Source of the DNA: Micromonospora_G sp040676775 | Lineage (GTDB): Bacteria; Actinomycetota; Actinomycetes; Mycobacteriales; Micromonosporaceae | Assembly: GCF_040676775.1 (NCBI RefSeq) | Contig: NZ_JBFAPP010000006.1 | Location: forward strand, 186,001-250,000 | DNA length: 64,000 nt | Direction: 5' to 3' | Part shown: positions 16,747 through 25,001 of the stretch, piece after piece | Layout: each line of letters opens with the position of its first letter | Position numbering within the stretch: position 1 is the stretch's first letter | Made by a program: the position numbers and the translations under genes | Notes under the pieces: generated by a model | What the model saw: the letters and a program-made list of their open reading frames with translations, nothing else | The model's database searches: none | What the model was told of the DNA's origin: nothing

Positions 16747-18012
16747 CTACTTGGTCGCGGTGTCCCAGGCCTTGTCGAGCTTGGCGAGCTCGCCCTTGAC
16801 GTCGGAGCTGGTGAACAGCGCCTGGCTGGCGGCGTAGAAGTCGTTGTTGACCCCCGGCGGCAGGGCGTCGTCGTTGGTGGCCCAGCTGATCGAGCTGACC
16901 TTGGTGTTCTGGTCGGTGACGTACTTGTACGAGTCCTCGAACACCTGGGTCACGGTCACCCCGTAGTCGTCCAGGGTCTTGTCCTTGAGCATCGGGAAGG
17001 CGCCGTCGCCCTCGATCAGGGCCTTGAGGTTCTTCGGGTCCAGCGACCAGGCCTGGGCGAACTTGGTGGCACCGGGGATGTCCCTGCTCTTGGCGCTGAT
17101 CGCCATCGAGCCGCCGACGGTGAACGGGATGACCAGTGAGCCGTCGTCGGTCGGCCACGGGAAGACGCCGAAGTTGTCCGCCGTCTCCTTCGGCACTGAG
17201 CCGAGGAACCAGCTACCCATCGGGTACATGGCGGACTTGCCGCCGGTGAACCGGGTGATCGAGTCGGCGTACTTCACGCCGAGCGCGCCCTTGTCGAAGT
17301 AACCGTTGCCGACCAGGGTGCGGTACTTGTTCACCGCGGTCACGACGTTGTCGTCGGTGAACTTCACCTTGCCCGCGTACCGCTCCTGGAGCCAGTTGGG
17401 GTTCTTGCCCAGCACGTCGGCGCTGATGATGCCGACCAGCGGCATGCCGGCCGCGAACGGGTCGCCGCCGCCGAGCTCGATCGGGTTGATGCCGGCGGCC
17501 TTGAGCTTGTCGCAGACGGTCAGGAACTCGGCCCAGGTCTTCGGCGGCTGCACCCCTGCCTTGGTGAAGAGTTCCTTGTTGTAGAAGACCTGGGGGATGA
17601 CCTGGGAGTTGGTCGGTGGGATGTAGACCTTGCCCTTGAGCGCGTTGCCCTCGGGCAGCAGGAAGTTGGCGTTCACCCAGGTCTGGTCGTACGGCTGGAG
17701 CAGGCCGGCGCCGACGAAGTTCGCCGGGGTGATCGACTGCAGCAGGTCGGGGAACTGGCCGGAGGCCTGGAGCTGCTTGGCGTACGCGTCCCGGTCGGTG
17801 TTCGGCGAGGTGATCCGATTGATCTTCACGCCGGGTGCCTGCTGCTGCGCGGAGGCGATCGAGTCGTTCCAGAAGGTGGACGTGAGGCTGGGCGTCTCGA
17901 ACGTCAGGTAGGTCAACGTGCTCTCGCCACCGCCGCTGTCGCTGTCGGAGCAGGCGGTGGTGAGGGCGAGCGCGCCGATGAGGCACGCCGCCAACAGGGG
18001 CTTGCGTATCAA
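16747..18012 (-). CDS. Sugar ABC transporter substrate-binding lipoprotein
   Basis: The 421-residue protein has a lipoprotein signal with the lipid-anchored Cys21 (LALTTAC). The mature part is the extracellular solute-binding family 1 fold, with family wording such as GGGDPFAAG, FTGGKSAMYPMGSW and FAQAWSLDPKN. It captures an oligosaccharide outside the membrane for the two downstream permeases. The TTG at 18012 is preferred over the in-frame TTG at 18033 because AGGAGG lies six bases upstream of it. The gene is divergent from lacI-type regulator with a perfect operator in between. Confidence 0.93.
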   Translation of the reverse strand: MIRKPLLAACLIGALALTTACSDSDSGGGESTLTYLTFETPSLTSTFWNDSIASAQQQAPGVKINRITSPNTDRDAYAKQLQASGQFPDLLQSITPANFVGAGLLQPYDQTWVNANFLLPEGNALKGKVYIPPTNSQVIPQVFYNKELFTKAGVQPPKTWAEFLTVCDKLKAAGINPIELGGGDPFAAGMPLVGIISADVLGKNPNWLQERYAGKVKFTDDNVVTAVNKYRTLVGNGYFDKGALGVKYADSITRFTGGKSAMYPMGSWFLGSVPKETADNFGVFPWPTDDGSLVIPFTVGGSMAISAKSRDIPGATKFAQAWSLDPKNLKALIEGDGAFPMLKDKTLDDYGVTVTQVFEDSYKYVTDQNTKVSSISWATNDDALPPGVNNDFYAASQALFTSSDVKGELAKLDKAWDTATK

Positions 18013-18102
18013 GGAGGTCCTCCTGGCGATCAAGGTGGGGGTGCTGGAGTACCAGGCTGGCTCGCGGGGCAGACCCCCGGGAGGGTGCCAGGGTGGCGGG
18101 GT

Positions 18103-18118
18103 GGGATAACGTTATCCC
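18103..18118. promoter_or_regulatory. LacI-family operator 1 (divergent promoter)
   Basis: GGGATAACGTTATCCC is a perfect 16-bp palindrome with the central CG typical of LacI-family sites. It lies 90 bp upstream of the binding-protein start and 100 bp upstream of the LacI gene, so it can control both directions. Its ATAACGTTAT core recurs at 19416-19425. Confidence 0.85.
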
Positions 18119-18218
18119 GAGGATAGGAAGTTTCCGGGGCGTGTCAAGACTGTTGCTCTGATCGAAACTGAGCAGGTGCGGCGCCGCGGTCCGCAGGGCG
18201 AGAGGGAGAATCACGGCG

Positions 18219-19247
18219 ATGACTGAGCGTATGGCGCAGGACACCGCCGGGCACCACCGCCGCAAGCGGCCGACCATGCGGGACGTGGCACGGGAGGCCG
18301 GGGTCGCGCTGCGTACCGTCTCGCGGGTGGTCAACGGTGACCCGACCGTCGGCCCACACCTGGTCAGCCGGATCCGCGCGGCCATCACCGCGCTCGACTA
18401 CGAGCCCGACGAGCGGGCCCAGCAGTTGCGTCGCGGGGTCAGCGGGACCATCGGTGCGGCAGTGCGCAACCTGGCCGACGCCCACCCGGTGCTCAGCGCG
18501 GTCGACCAGGCGGCGCGGGCTGCCCAGCTCACCGTGCTGGCGATGTCGACCGAGGACGAGGAACAGCGCGAACGCGAGGCGGTCATGTCCATGTGTCGCC
18601 GCCGGGTGGACGGCATCATCCTCGAACCGATCAGCGTCAACCACCAGTACCTGGCCGCGGAGGTGGCGGCCGGGATGCCCCTGGTCGCGGTGGACCGGCC
18701 GACCGGCGGTCTGGCCGCCGACACCGTGCTCTCGGACAACGCCGGCGGCATCGGCCTGGCCTTCCGTCACCTGGTCCAGCACGGCCACCAGCGGATCGCC
18801 TACATCGGCGACCACGAACGGATCTTCACCGGCCGGGAACGGGCCGCCGCGTTCCGGGCCTGCGTCACGGCGCACGGCGGCCCGCTCGACGGCATGGTGC
18901 ACCCCGGAGCGCTCGAACCGGCCCGGATCGCCGCCGCGCTGGAGACCGCCCTCGGCGGCCCGGCACCGGCGACCGCGCTCATCACCGGCAACGCCACCGC
19001 CACGGTGGAGGTGCTCCGGTGCCTCGGTGCCGACGCCGGCCGGCTCGCCCTCGTCGGCTTCGACGACTTCCTCTTGGCCGACCTGCTCCGCCCGGCGCTC
19101 ACCGTGGTCGCGCAGGACAGCGCCGCGATCGGGCGGACCGCGATAGAGCTGCTCCTGGCCCGGTCCGCCGACCCGGCCCGGCCGGTACAGAGCGTGACCG
19201 TGCCGGTGGAGCTGATCCCGCGCGGTTCCGGCGAGCTGCGCCCGTAG
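18219..19247 (+). CDS. LacI-family transcriptional regulator
   Basis: The 342-residue repressor has the N-terminal helix-turn-helix TMRDVAREAGVALRTVSRVV (about 19-38). The hinge and then the periplasmic-binding-like effector domain follow (VDGIILEP, LVAVDRP, HGHQRIAYIGD, ALVGFDDF). It probably represses the divergent sugar-import and glycosidase operon, its own gene and the downstream esterase, releasing on binding the imported sugar. Two matching palindromes flank it. GGGAG lies ten bases before the ATG. The effector is unknown. Confidence 0.94.
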   Translation: MTERMAQDTAGHHRRKRPTMRDVAREAGVALRTVSRVVNGDPTVGPHLVSRIRAAITALDYEPDERAQQLRRGVSGTIGAAVRNLADAHPVLSAVDQAARAAQLTVLAMSTEDEEQREREAVMSMCRRRVDGIILEPISVNHQYLAAEVAAGMPLVAVDRPTGGLAADTVLSDNAGGIGLAFRHLVQHGHQRIAYIGDHERIFTGRERAAAFRACVTAHGGPLDGMVHPGALEPARIAAALETALGGPAPATALITGNATATVEVLRCLGADAGRLALVGFDDFLLADLLRPALTVVAQDSAAIGRTAIELLLARSADPARPVQSVTVPVELIPRGSGELRP

Positions 19248-19413
19248 CCGCAGCGGGGCCCCCGCGGAGGTGGAGAACCGGGTCGTAGGCTGGCGCCGTG
19301 CCCCGACCCGAAAACCCCGGTGACGCCCTCGTACAGGTGGTCGGAGCCGGTCGGGGACGTCGGCGGACCACAGGCGCGCGATCCGATGGCGCAGGTGTCT
19401 CGGGACGGGTTCT

Positions 19414-19428
19414 AGATAACGTTATTCT
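19414..19428. promoter_or_regulatory. LacI-family operator 2 upstream of the CocE/NonD esterase
   Basis: The sequence AGATAACGTTATTCT contains the same 10-bp ATAACGTTAT core as operator 1, with imperfect outer bases. It lies 64-78 bp upstream of the esterase ATG at 19492. This links the esterase to the LacI regulon. Confidence 0.78.
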
Positions 19429-19491
19429 CGCGGTCCGGACTCGCGCGGTCGCCGCCCGCCCCGGACCCGTACCTCCGGAAGGGACGGATCC

Positions 19492-21174
19492 ATGGAAGAC
19501 GTGCGGATCGAGTTCGACGTAACCGCCGAGATGCGCGACGGCACCGTGCTGCGCGCCGACGTCTTCCGGCCGGCGCAGGGCGGTCCGTGGCCGGTGCTGC
19601 TGGTCCGGACGCCCTACAACAAGCAGGATCCGGGCATCTTCGCCGGCCTCAACCCGCTCGCCGCGGTCCGTCGCGGCTACCTGGTGGTCATCCAGGACAC
19701 CCGCGGCCGGTACCGGTCCGAGGGGGAGTGGGAGCCGCTGCGACACGAGCAGGCCGACGGGTACGACTCCGTACGCTGGGCCGCGACCCTGCCCGGCGCC
19801 AACGGCCTCGTCGGCATGTACGGCCCCAGCTACCTGGGCAACGTGCAGTGGATGGCGGCGGCCGGCAAGCCACCGGAGCTAACCGCCATCGCACCCGCCT
19901 TCACCTGGTCGGAGCCGTTCGACGGGCTGTTCGGCCGGGGCGGGGCGATCGAACTCGGGCTCGGCGGCAACTGGTCGCTGCAACAGGGGGCGAACCAGCT
20001 CGGCCGCAGGTTCCAGGACGCACCCGGGGAACGTGACCGACGGCTGGTCGCGCTGGTGGCCGAACTCGACTCGCTGGCCGACGGCGGCTACTGGGAACTG
20101 CCCGCCGACGCGTTCCCGGCCTTCGCCCGGCACGAGGTCCCCGACCTCGGCTACCAGCGGGCGCTGTCCGACCCGGAGGCGGTGGCCTCCTGCCGGGTGT
20201 CCGACAAGTACGACCAGATCGACCTGCCCACGCTCAACATCGGCGGCTGGTACGACGTCTTCCTCCAGGGCACCCTGGACAACTACGCCGCGATGGCCGC
20301 CGCCGGTCGACCCGCCCGGTTGCTCGTCGGACCATGGTCGCACCGCAGCCAGGGCGGTCACCAGCAGGGCGAGGTCAACTTCGGCCTGGCCGCCAGCGAG
20401 CGCAGCCTCGACCTGCGGACCACCCTGACCGACTTGCAGCTCGACTGGCTGGACCGGTGGTTGCGGCCGGATCGCCCGGCCGCGACCGCTCAGCCGGAAC
20501 AGCCGGTGCGGCTGTTCATCACGGGCGTCAACCGGTGGCGCGACGAGCCGCAGTGGCCGCTGGCCCGAGCGGTGGACACGCCGCTGTACCTCGCCCCGGG
20601 CGGAACCCTCCAGGCCGAACCACCCGCACCGGACGCCGCACCCGACACCTTCCGCTACGACCCCGCCGACCCGGTGCGTACCCACGGTGGTCAGATCCTG
20701 ATGGCCGGTGAGTATCCGCCCGGCCCGTTCGACCAGGACCGGATCGAGCGGCGGGCGGATGTGCTGGTCTACACCGGCGCTCCGCTCGCCGACGACATGG
20801 AGGTGACCGGGCGGGTCCGGATGGCACTGTTCGCCGGGTCGAGCGCGCCGGGCACCGACTGGGTGGCCCGGCTCTGCGACGTCGACCCGGACGGTGTCTC
20901 CCGCAACCTCACCGACGGCATAGTCCGGGTCCGGGCCACGCCGGGAGAGGCGGTGGAGCACGAGGTCGACCTGTGGTCGATCGGGCACGTCTTCCGGCGC
21001 GGTCACCGGCTACGGGTTCAGGTCACGTCGAGCAACTTCCCCCGCTGGGACCGCAACCTGAACAATGGCGGTACCGGAACCACGATGGTGGTCGCGGAAC
21101 AGGCCGTCTACCACGACGCCGTGCGACCGTCCCGGATCATCCTGCCGGTGGTACCGCCGGTGGACCCGAGCTGA
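19492..21174 (+). CDS. CocE/NonD-family serine hydrolase (S15 peptidase-like esterase)
   Basis: The 560-residue protein has the X-Pro dipeptidyl-peptidase/cocaine-esterase fold. Ser113 sits in MYGPSYLGN as nucleophile, Asp255 in GGWYDVF and His284 in GPWSHRS complete the triad. The C-terminal jelly-roll domain follows from about residue 335. No signal peptide is seen, so it acts in the cytoplasm. GGAAGGGA precedes the ATG. A LacI-type operator upstream places it in the glycan locus, where removal of acyl groups from imported sugars is the most natural role; a peptidase role cannot be excluded. Confidence 0.9.
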   Translation: MEDVRIEFDVTAEMRDGTVLRADVFRPAQGGPWPVLLVRTPYNKQDPGIFAGLNPLAAVRRGYLVVIQDTRGRYRSEGEWEPLRHEQADGYDSVRWAATLPGANGLVGMYGPSYLGNVQWMAAAGKPPELTAIAPAFTWSEPFDGLFGRGGAIELGLGGNWSLQQGANQLGRRFQDAPGERDRRLVALVAELDSLADGGYWELPADAFPAFARHEVPDLGYQRALSDPEAVASCRVSDKYDQIDLPTLNIGGWYDVFLQGTLDNYAAMAAAGRPARLLVGPWSHRSQGGHQQGEVNFGLAASERSLDLRTTLTDLQLDWLDRWLRPDRPAATAQPEQPVRLFITGVNRWRDEPQWPLARAVDTPLYLAPGGTLQAEPPAPDAAPDTFRYDPADPVRTHGGQILMAGEYPPGPFDQDRIERRADVLVYTGAPLADDMEVTGRVRMALFAGSSAPGTDWVARLCDVDPDGVSRNLTDGIVRVRATPGEAVEHEVDLWSIGHVFRRGHRLRVQVTSSNFPRWDRNLNNGGTGTTMVVAEQAVYHDAVRPSRIILPVVPPVDPS

Positions 21175-21183
21175 GTGGCGTAC

Positions 21184-21219
21184 CCGTGCCCGAGCCGGGT
21201 GCAGCCGACTCGGGCACGG
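21184..21219. terminator. Bidirectional terminator hairpin
   Basis: 11-bp perfect arms (CCGTGCCCGAG at 21184-21194, complement at 21209-21219) separate the convergent esterase and copper-lipoprotein genes. Confidence 0.75.
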
Positions 21220-21243
21220 TGACCTGCGGGGTGGACCGGGTGA

Positions 21244-22446
21244 CTACGCGGGCATGGAGGTGACGATGATGCCGACGCACATCTCGTCGCTGGTGCCCTC
21301 GCCCCAGACCACGTAACGCGGCGGCAGCGGCTGCAACTGGGGTATCTGGCGCCGGAGGTTCGCGTCGTGCGTACAGGTCACCCGGTACCGGTCGCCCGCC
21401 TTCACCGCCACCGGGGCGAGCAGTGGCTGGATCGCCTGCGAGTCGAAGTCGTACGCGGGGATGTCGAGCAACGTACGCGCCTGCGGGGTGTCCGGGTTCA
21501 GTTCCACCTTGATCGATCGGCCGAGCAGGTGCATGTGCCCGGCGAGTGCGTACAGGGTGGCGGGCTGGTGGATCTCCTGGTCGCAGCGTTGGGTGGCCCC
21601 GGCGACCGGAGCCCGGCCGCCGTTGCAGTATTTGTTGAGTTCCTCGACCGTCGCCTTGGCCGTGTCGCCGAACCGGGCGGTGACGTCGGCTACGGCGGCC
21701 TCGCGTTCGCAGAGCGGCCCGGACTCGCCGTCGGCGCACGGCAGTTCGACCGGTGCCGAGACGACCATGGTGGTCAGCGGCACGAAGTTGGCCCCGCCGT
21801 CGGTGAGTCGTAGCCGGATCGCGGACCGGTCGGAGCCGACCGCACCGGCCTGCGCGCCGAGCAGGTTGTAGTGGACCTGCATGACGAGTTGGCTGCCGGG
21901 TGTCATCGGGTAGCCGAGGTCGGGTGCGAGCAGGGTCTCGTTCGCGCCGGGAGCCCAGTGGGCCACCCAGGCCAGGTCGTCGCCGATGCCGCTGTTGCCG
22001 AAGCAGGTCCAGCCCTCGCCGGGCGTACTGGCGTCCAGCTCGCGGGCCTGCTTGGCGCTCTCCGCGCCCACCCGGAAGAAGATCGCGTGGTGGACGAGTT
22101 CGGTGTTCTGGGGCAGGAACTGGCTGCCGGTCAGGAAGGCCTGATGGGTCAGTCCCGGGTCGACCAGGAAGCAGCGGTACTCGTCGGTGCCGCCGTTCGG
22201 TGCCGCGGGTGTGTACGGCTGAGGCATGGACAGGTTGACGAAACGCTCACCGTCGCGCAGCGGCGCCGGTGCCGGTGGGTCGAAGCGGCTGTCGTGCCCG
22301 CCGTGGCCCGCACCGCTGGGTGACGGGCTGCCGGCGCCGGCTTCGCCGGGCCCGGGGCTCAGCGAACAGGACGTGATCAGCAGGAGTACGGCACTGAGTA
22401 AGGCGGCTGTGCCGAGGGAGCGCTGGACAGGTCGGACGATTTCCAT
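21244..22446 (-). CDS. Lipoprotein with PHM-like copper type II monooxygenase fold
   Basis: The 400-residue protein has a lipobox (LLITSC, Cys27) and then a His/Gly/Ser-rich linker. The copper ligands of peptidylglycine/dopamine monooxygenases appear in order: His119-His120 (LVHHAIFF) and His192 (QVHYN) for the first site; His304 and His306 (GHMHLLG) and Met389 (SDEMC) for the second. Both copper centres are thus predicted intact. Such ascorbate-dependent enzymes hydroxylate C-H bonds, but bacterial members are poorly characterised and no substrate can be named. GGAGG precedes the ATG. It stands alone between terminators. Confidence 0.85.
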   Translation of the reverse strand: MEIVRPVQRSLGTAALLSAVLLLITSCSLSPGPGEAGAGSPSPSGAGHGGHDSRFDPPAPAPLRDGERFVNLSMPQPYTPAAPNGGTDEYRCFLVDPGLTHQAFLTGSQFLPQNTELVHHAIFFRVGAESAKQARELDASTPGEGWTCFGNSGIGDDLAWVAHWAPGANETLLAPDLGYPMTPGSQLVMQVHYNLLGAQAGAVGSDRSAIRLRLTDGGANFVPLTTMVVSAPVELPCADGESGPLCEREAAVADVTARFGDTAKATVEELNKYCNGGRAPVAGATQRCDQEIHQPATLYALAGHMHLLGRSIKVELNPDTPQARTLLDIPAYDFDSQAIQPLLAPVAVKAGDRYRVTCTHDANLRRQIPQLQPLPPRYVVWGEGTSDEMCVGIIVTSMPA

Positions 22447-22648
22447 GGCTGCCTCCGGTCGGGCTGGGGAATCCGTCCGGTGAACCCAAACGGATCAGGC
22501 ACCACCCGCTGTGAGCGGGCAATATCGCTCTGTGACCGGGCGCCAGCGTACCGGGCGGACATTAAGGGAATCTCCGACGACACTTTCGATGTCGTACATC
22601 AGACAAAACAGAGGATAAAAGCGAGTTTTTCCCGCGTATTGATCCGTG

Positions 22649-23959
22649 TTATAGGTCCGAGGGGAAGTACCGGGCCGTCAGTTCGTTGTGGAACTTCCCG
22701 CTGGGGTCGTACCGATCGCGCAGCCGGCGGAAGTCGTCGAAGCGTTCGTAGCGGTTCCGCAGCGCCTCGGGGCCGGTGCCGAAGAGCTTGCCCCAGTGCG
22801 GTCGGGCCGCGTACGGCGCCAGCGCCTGCTCGATCGCGGCCAACACCGGGGTCACCGCCGGGGTGTCCTTGACCCAGGTGAAGTGGATCGCCACGCTCTC
22901 CCGCCGGTAGCTCGGGCTCAGCCACAGGTCGTCGGCGGCGATCGTACGGATCTCCGAGATCTGCAACACCGGTGCGATCAGGTGCCGGATCGTGGCCAGG
23001 GCGTCCAGTGCGGACCGGGCCTCGGACCGGGGCACCAGGTACTCCGACTGCAACTCCTCCCCGCTACTCGGGGTGAACTCCAATCGGAAATGCGGCAGCC
23101 GCGCGTGCCACGGACCGGGTACGCCCAGTTGCTCGGTGCAGTTCACCGCGGACATGCCCGGCACCGGGTGCAGGGGTTCCTCGGCCAGGGTCGCCCCGTG
23201 CCAGACCTCCGGTACGGTCGCCGCGTCGGGCCCGTCGACCCGGAGCTTGCGCCAGACCTGGTTGATCCCGTCGCCGGTCCAGTCGGTGAACAGGCTGACG
23301 CTGTATCCGCCGCCGAGGATCTCGTCGATGTGCTCCCGTAGCTGCTCCCCGGGCAGGTCCCGGTAGACGTACTGGCGCAGGTCGTAGGTCGGCTCGACGG
23401 CCAGGGTCAGCGCGGTGACGATGCCGAGCGCGCCCAACCCCACCACCATGCCGGGAAAGTCCGCGCCGTCGGCGCTGCGGCTCACCGTGACCAGTTCACC
23501 GTCGGCCGTGACCAGTTCCATCGCGGAGACCGCGGTGGCCAGGCCGCCGTTGCGCTCGCCGGAGCCGTGGGTCCCGGTGGCGCACGCCCCGGCGACCGAG
23601 ATGTGCGGCAGCGAACCGAGGTTGTGCAGGGCCCAACCCTCGGCGTACAGGCGTTCGGCCAGCTCGCCGTAGCGCATGCCGGCGCTGACCGTGACGGTGC
23701 GCCGCTCCGGATCGATCTCCACCCGCTCCGGTAAACCGGCGACCGAGACGAGGTCACCCGGGGTGTCCGCGATCCGGTTGAACGAGTGGGCGGTGCCGAG
23801 CGCGCGTACCCGTTCGCTGCCGGCGACGATCCGCCGCAGCTCGGCGATCGAGGACGGGCGGTGGAAACGCCGGGCGCCGAAGGTGATGTTGCCGGCCCAG
23901 TTGGTCCGGGGACCGCTGGCGGGGGCGGGCGTCGGTCCGGTTGTCGGTGCGGGCGTCAT
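22649..23959 (-). CDS. FAD-dependent alditol oxidase homologue (VAO family)
   Basis: The 436-residue protein closely follows Streptomyces alditol oxidase (AldO) as I remember it: TNWAGNITF near the start, HSFNRIAD with His58 as the expected covalent FAD attachment site, LPHISVAGACATGTHGSG for FAD binding, and AVNCTEQLGVPGPWHARLPHFR and EFTPSSGEELQSEYL in the substrate domain. It would oxidise the terminal carbon of a sugar alcohol with oxygen, releasing hydrogen peroxide. There is no signal peptide. The ATG at 23959 has AGGA upstream; the longer frame is rejected. Confidence 0.9.
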   Translation of the reverse strand: MTPAPTTGPTPAPASGPRTNWAGNITFGARRFHRPSSIAELRRIVAGSERVRALGTAHSFNRIADTPGDLVSVAGLPERVEIDPERRTVTVSAGMRYGELAERLYAEGWALHNLGSLPHISVAGACATGTHGSGERNGGLATAVSAMELVTADGELVTVSRSADGADFPGMVVGLGALGIVTALTLAVEPTYDLRQYVYRDLPGEQLREHIDEILGGGYSVSLFTDWTGDGINQVWRKLRVDGPDAATVPEVWHGATLAEEPLHPVPGMSAVNCTEQLGVPGPWHARLPHFRLEFTPSSGEELQSEYLVPRSEARSALDALATIRHLIAPVLQISEIRTIAADDLWLSPSYRRESVAIHFTWVKDTPAVTPVLAAIEQALAPYAARPHWGKLFGTGPEALRNRYERFDDFRRLRDRYDPSGKFHNELTARYFPSDL

Positions 23960-24208
23960 CGGCGGGTCCTGTCTGCGCGCGGTGGACCGGCCCCGCCGAG
24001 GTGGAGCCGGCGTGTGCCGCCAGGGGCGCGGCGGCACACCGTACCAAGATTGCCGCGCGGGTAGATGCGCGCCAAGGTGGTCGGTGACACGATCACCGGG
24101 CGGACCGGACGGCCGGGGCGAGACCGGCACGTCCGGGGGCGCCGGCCACACCCGCCGACGCCGCCGACCACGTACGACCTGATCGCCATCCCTCGAAAGA
24201 AGGCAATG

Positions 24209-24772
24209 ATGACCACACCCTCGACCCCCGGCGCCGGCGACCTGCCAGCCGGACCCGCCGGCAAGCCGGTGCTGCCCGCGGCCGGCGGTGCCGTACCCGA
24301 GCTGGCGGCGCCCACGGTGACCGTGGCGACGTACCCCGACTACGCCTCGGCCCAGCGTGCCGTCGACTACCTGTCCGACAGCGGCTTCCCGGTCCAGCAC
24401 ACCGCGATCGTCGGCACCGGCCTGCGGCTGGTGGAGAACGTCATCGGCCGGCTGACCACCGGTCGTGCGGCGTCGGCCGGTGCGGCCAGCGGCGCCTGGT
24501 TCGGCCTGTTCATCGGGCTGCTGTTCGGCATCTTCAGCAGCTCGGGCTGGCTCGGCGTGCTGATCGCCTCCGTGCTCATCGGTGCGGTCTGGGGCGCGAT
24601 CTTCGGCGCGAGCGCGCACGCCATGACCCGTGGCCGGCGTGACTTCACCTCGCGCAGTTCGCTGCAGGCCGAGCAGTACGGCATCGCGGTCGACGCGGAG
24701 CACGCCGAGGAGGCACGGCAGCTCATCGTCCGGCTGAACTGGCGTTCCAGTGAGTCCGGCTCGGCCAGCTAG
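24209..24772 (+). CDS. Membrane protein with general-stress YflT/17M-like domain
   Basis: The 187-residue protein has a Pro/Ala-rich N-terminus, then VATYPDYASAQRAVDYLSDSGFPVQ, the pattern of the general stress protein 17M/YflT domain. Two adjacent membrane segments follow (about 92-110 and 113-133). A short cytoplasmic end (EQYGIAVDAEHAEEARQLI) closes it. Two ATGs occur in tandem (24206, 24209); the second has better spacing to AAGAAGG. Function is unknown beyond a presumed stress role. A hairpin follows the gene. Confidence 0.82.
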   Translation: MTTPSTPGAGDLPAGPAGKPVLPAAGGAVPELAAPTVTVATYPDYASAQRAVDYLSDSGFPVQHTAIVGTGLRLVENVIGRLTTGRAASAGAASGAWFGLFIGLLFGIFSSSGWLGVLIASVLIGAVWGAIFGASAHAMTRGRRDFTSRSSLQAEQYGIAVDAEHAEEARQLIVRLNWRSSESGSAS

Positions 24773-24802
24773 CCCGCACCACCCGTACGCCCGACACCAC
24801 CA

Positions 24803-24835
24803 GGGGCCGCGTGACCGTTCCGGTCGCGCGGCCCC
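24803..24835. terminator. Terminator hairpin
   Basis: GGGGCCGCG and CGCGGCCCC (24803-24811, 24827-24835) pair, continued by a T-G wobble and GACC/GGTC around a GTTCC loop, followed by TTCGT. It ends the YflT-like gene. Confidence 0.8.
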
Positions 24836-25001
24836 TTCGTGTCCGACGGGGTACGCCTGCCGGGCCGCTCCCCGGCTCGGAATCCCGCGCCGCTAATTGT
24901 CGTGTTGCGTGGTTTTGTGCGTGTCAGGTGGTTCATAGTGATTTGGGAAATATCGGGAGCGCCCTGACCGCCACCTGCGAGCATTTCGAGAGGCAACCCA
25001 C

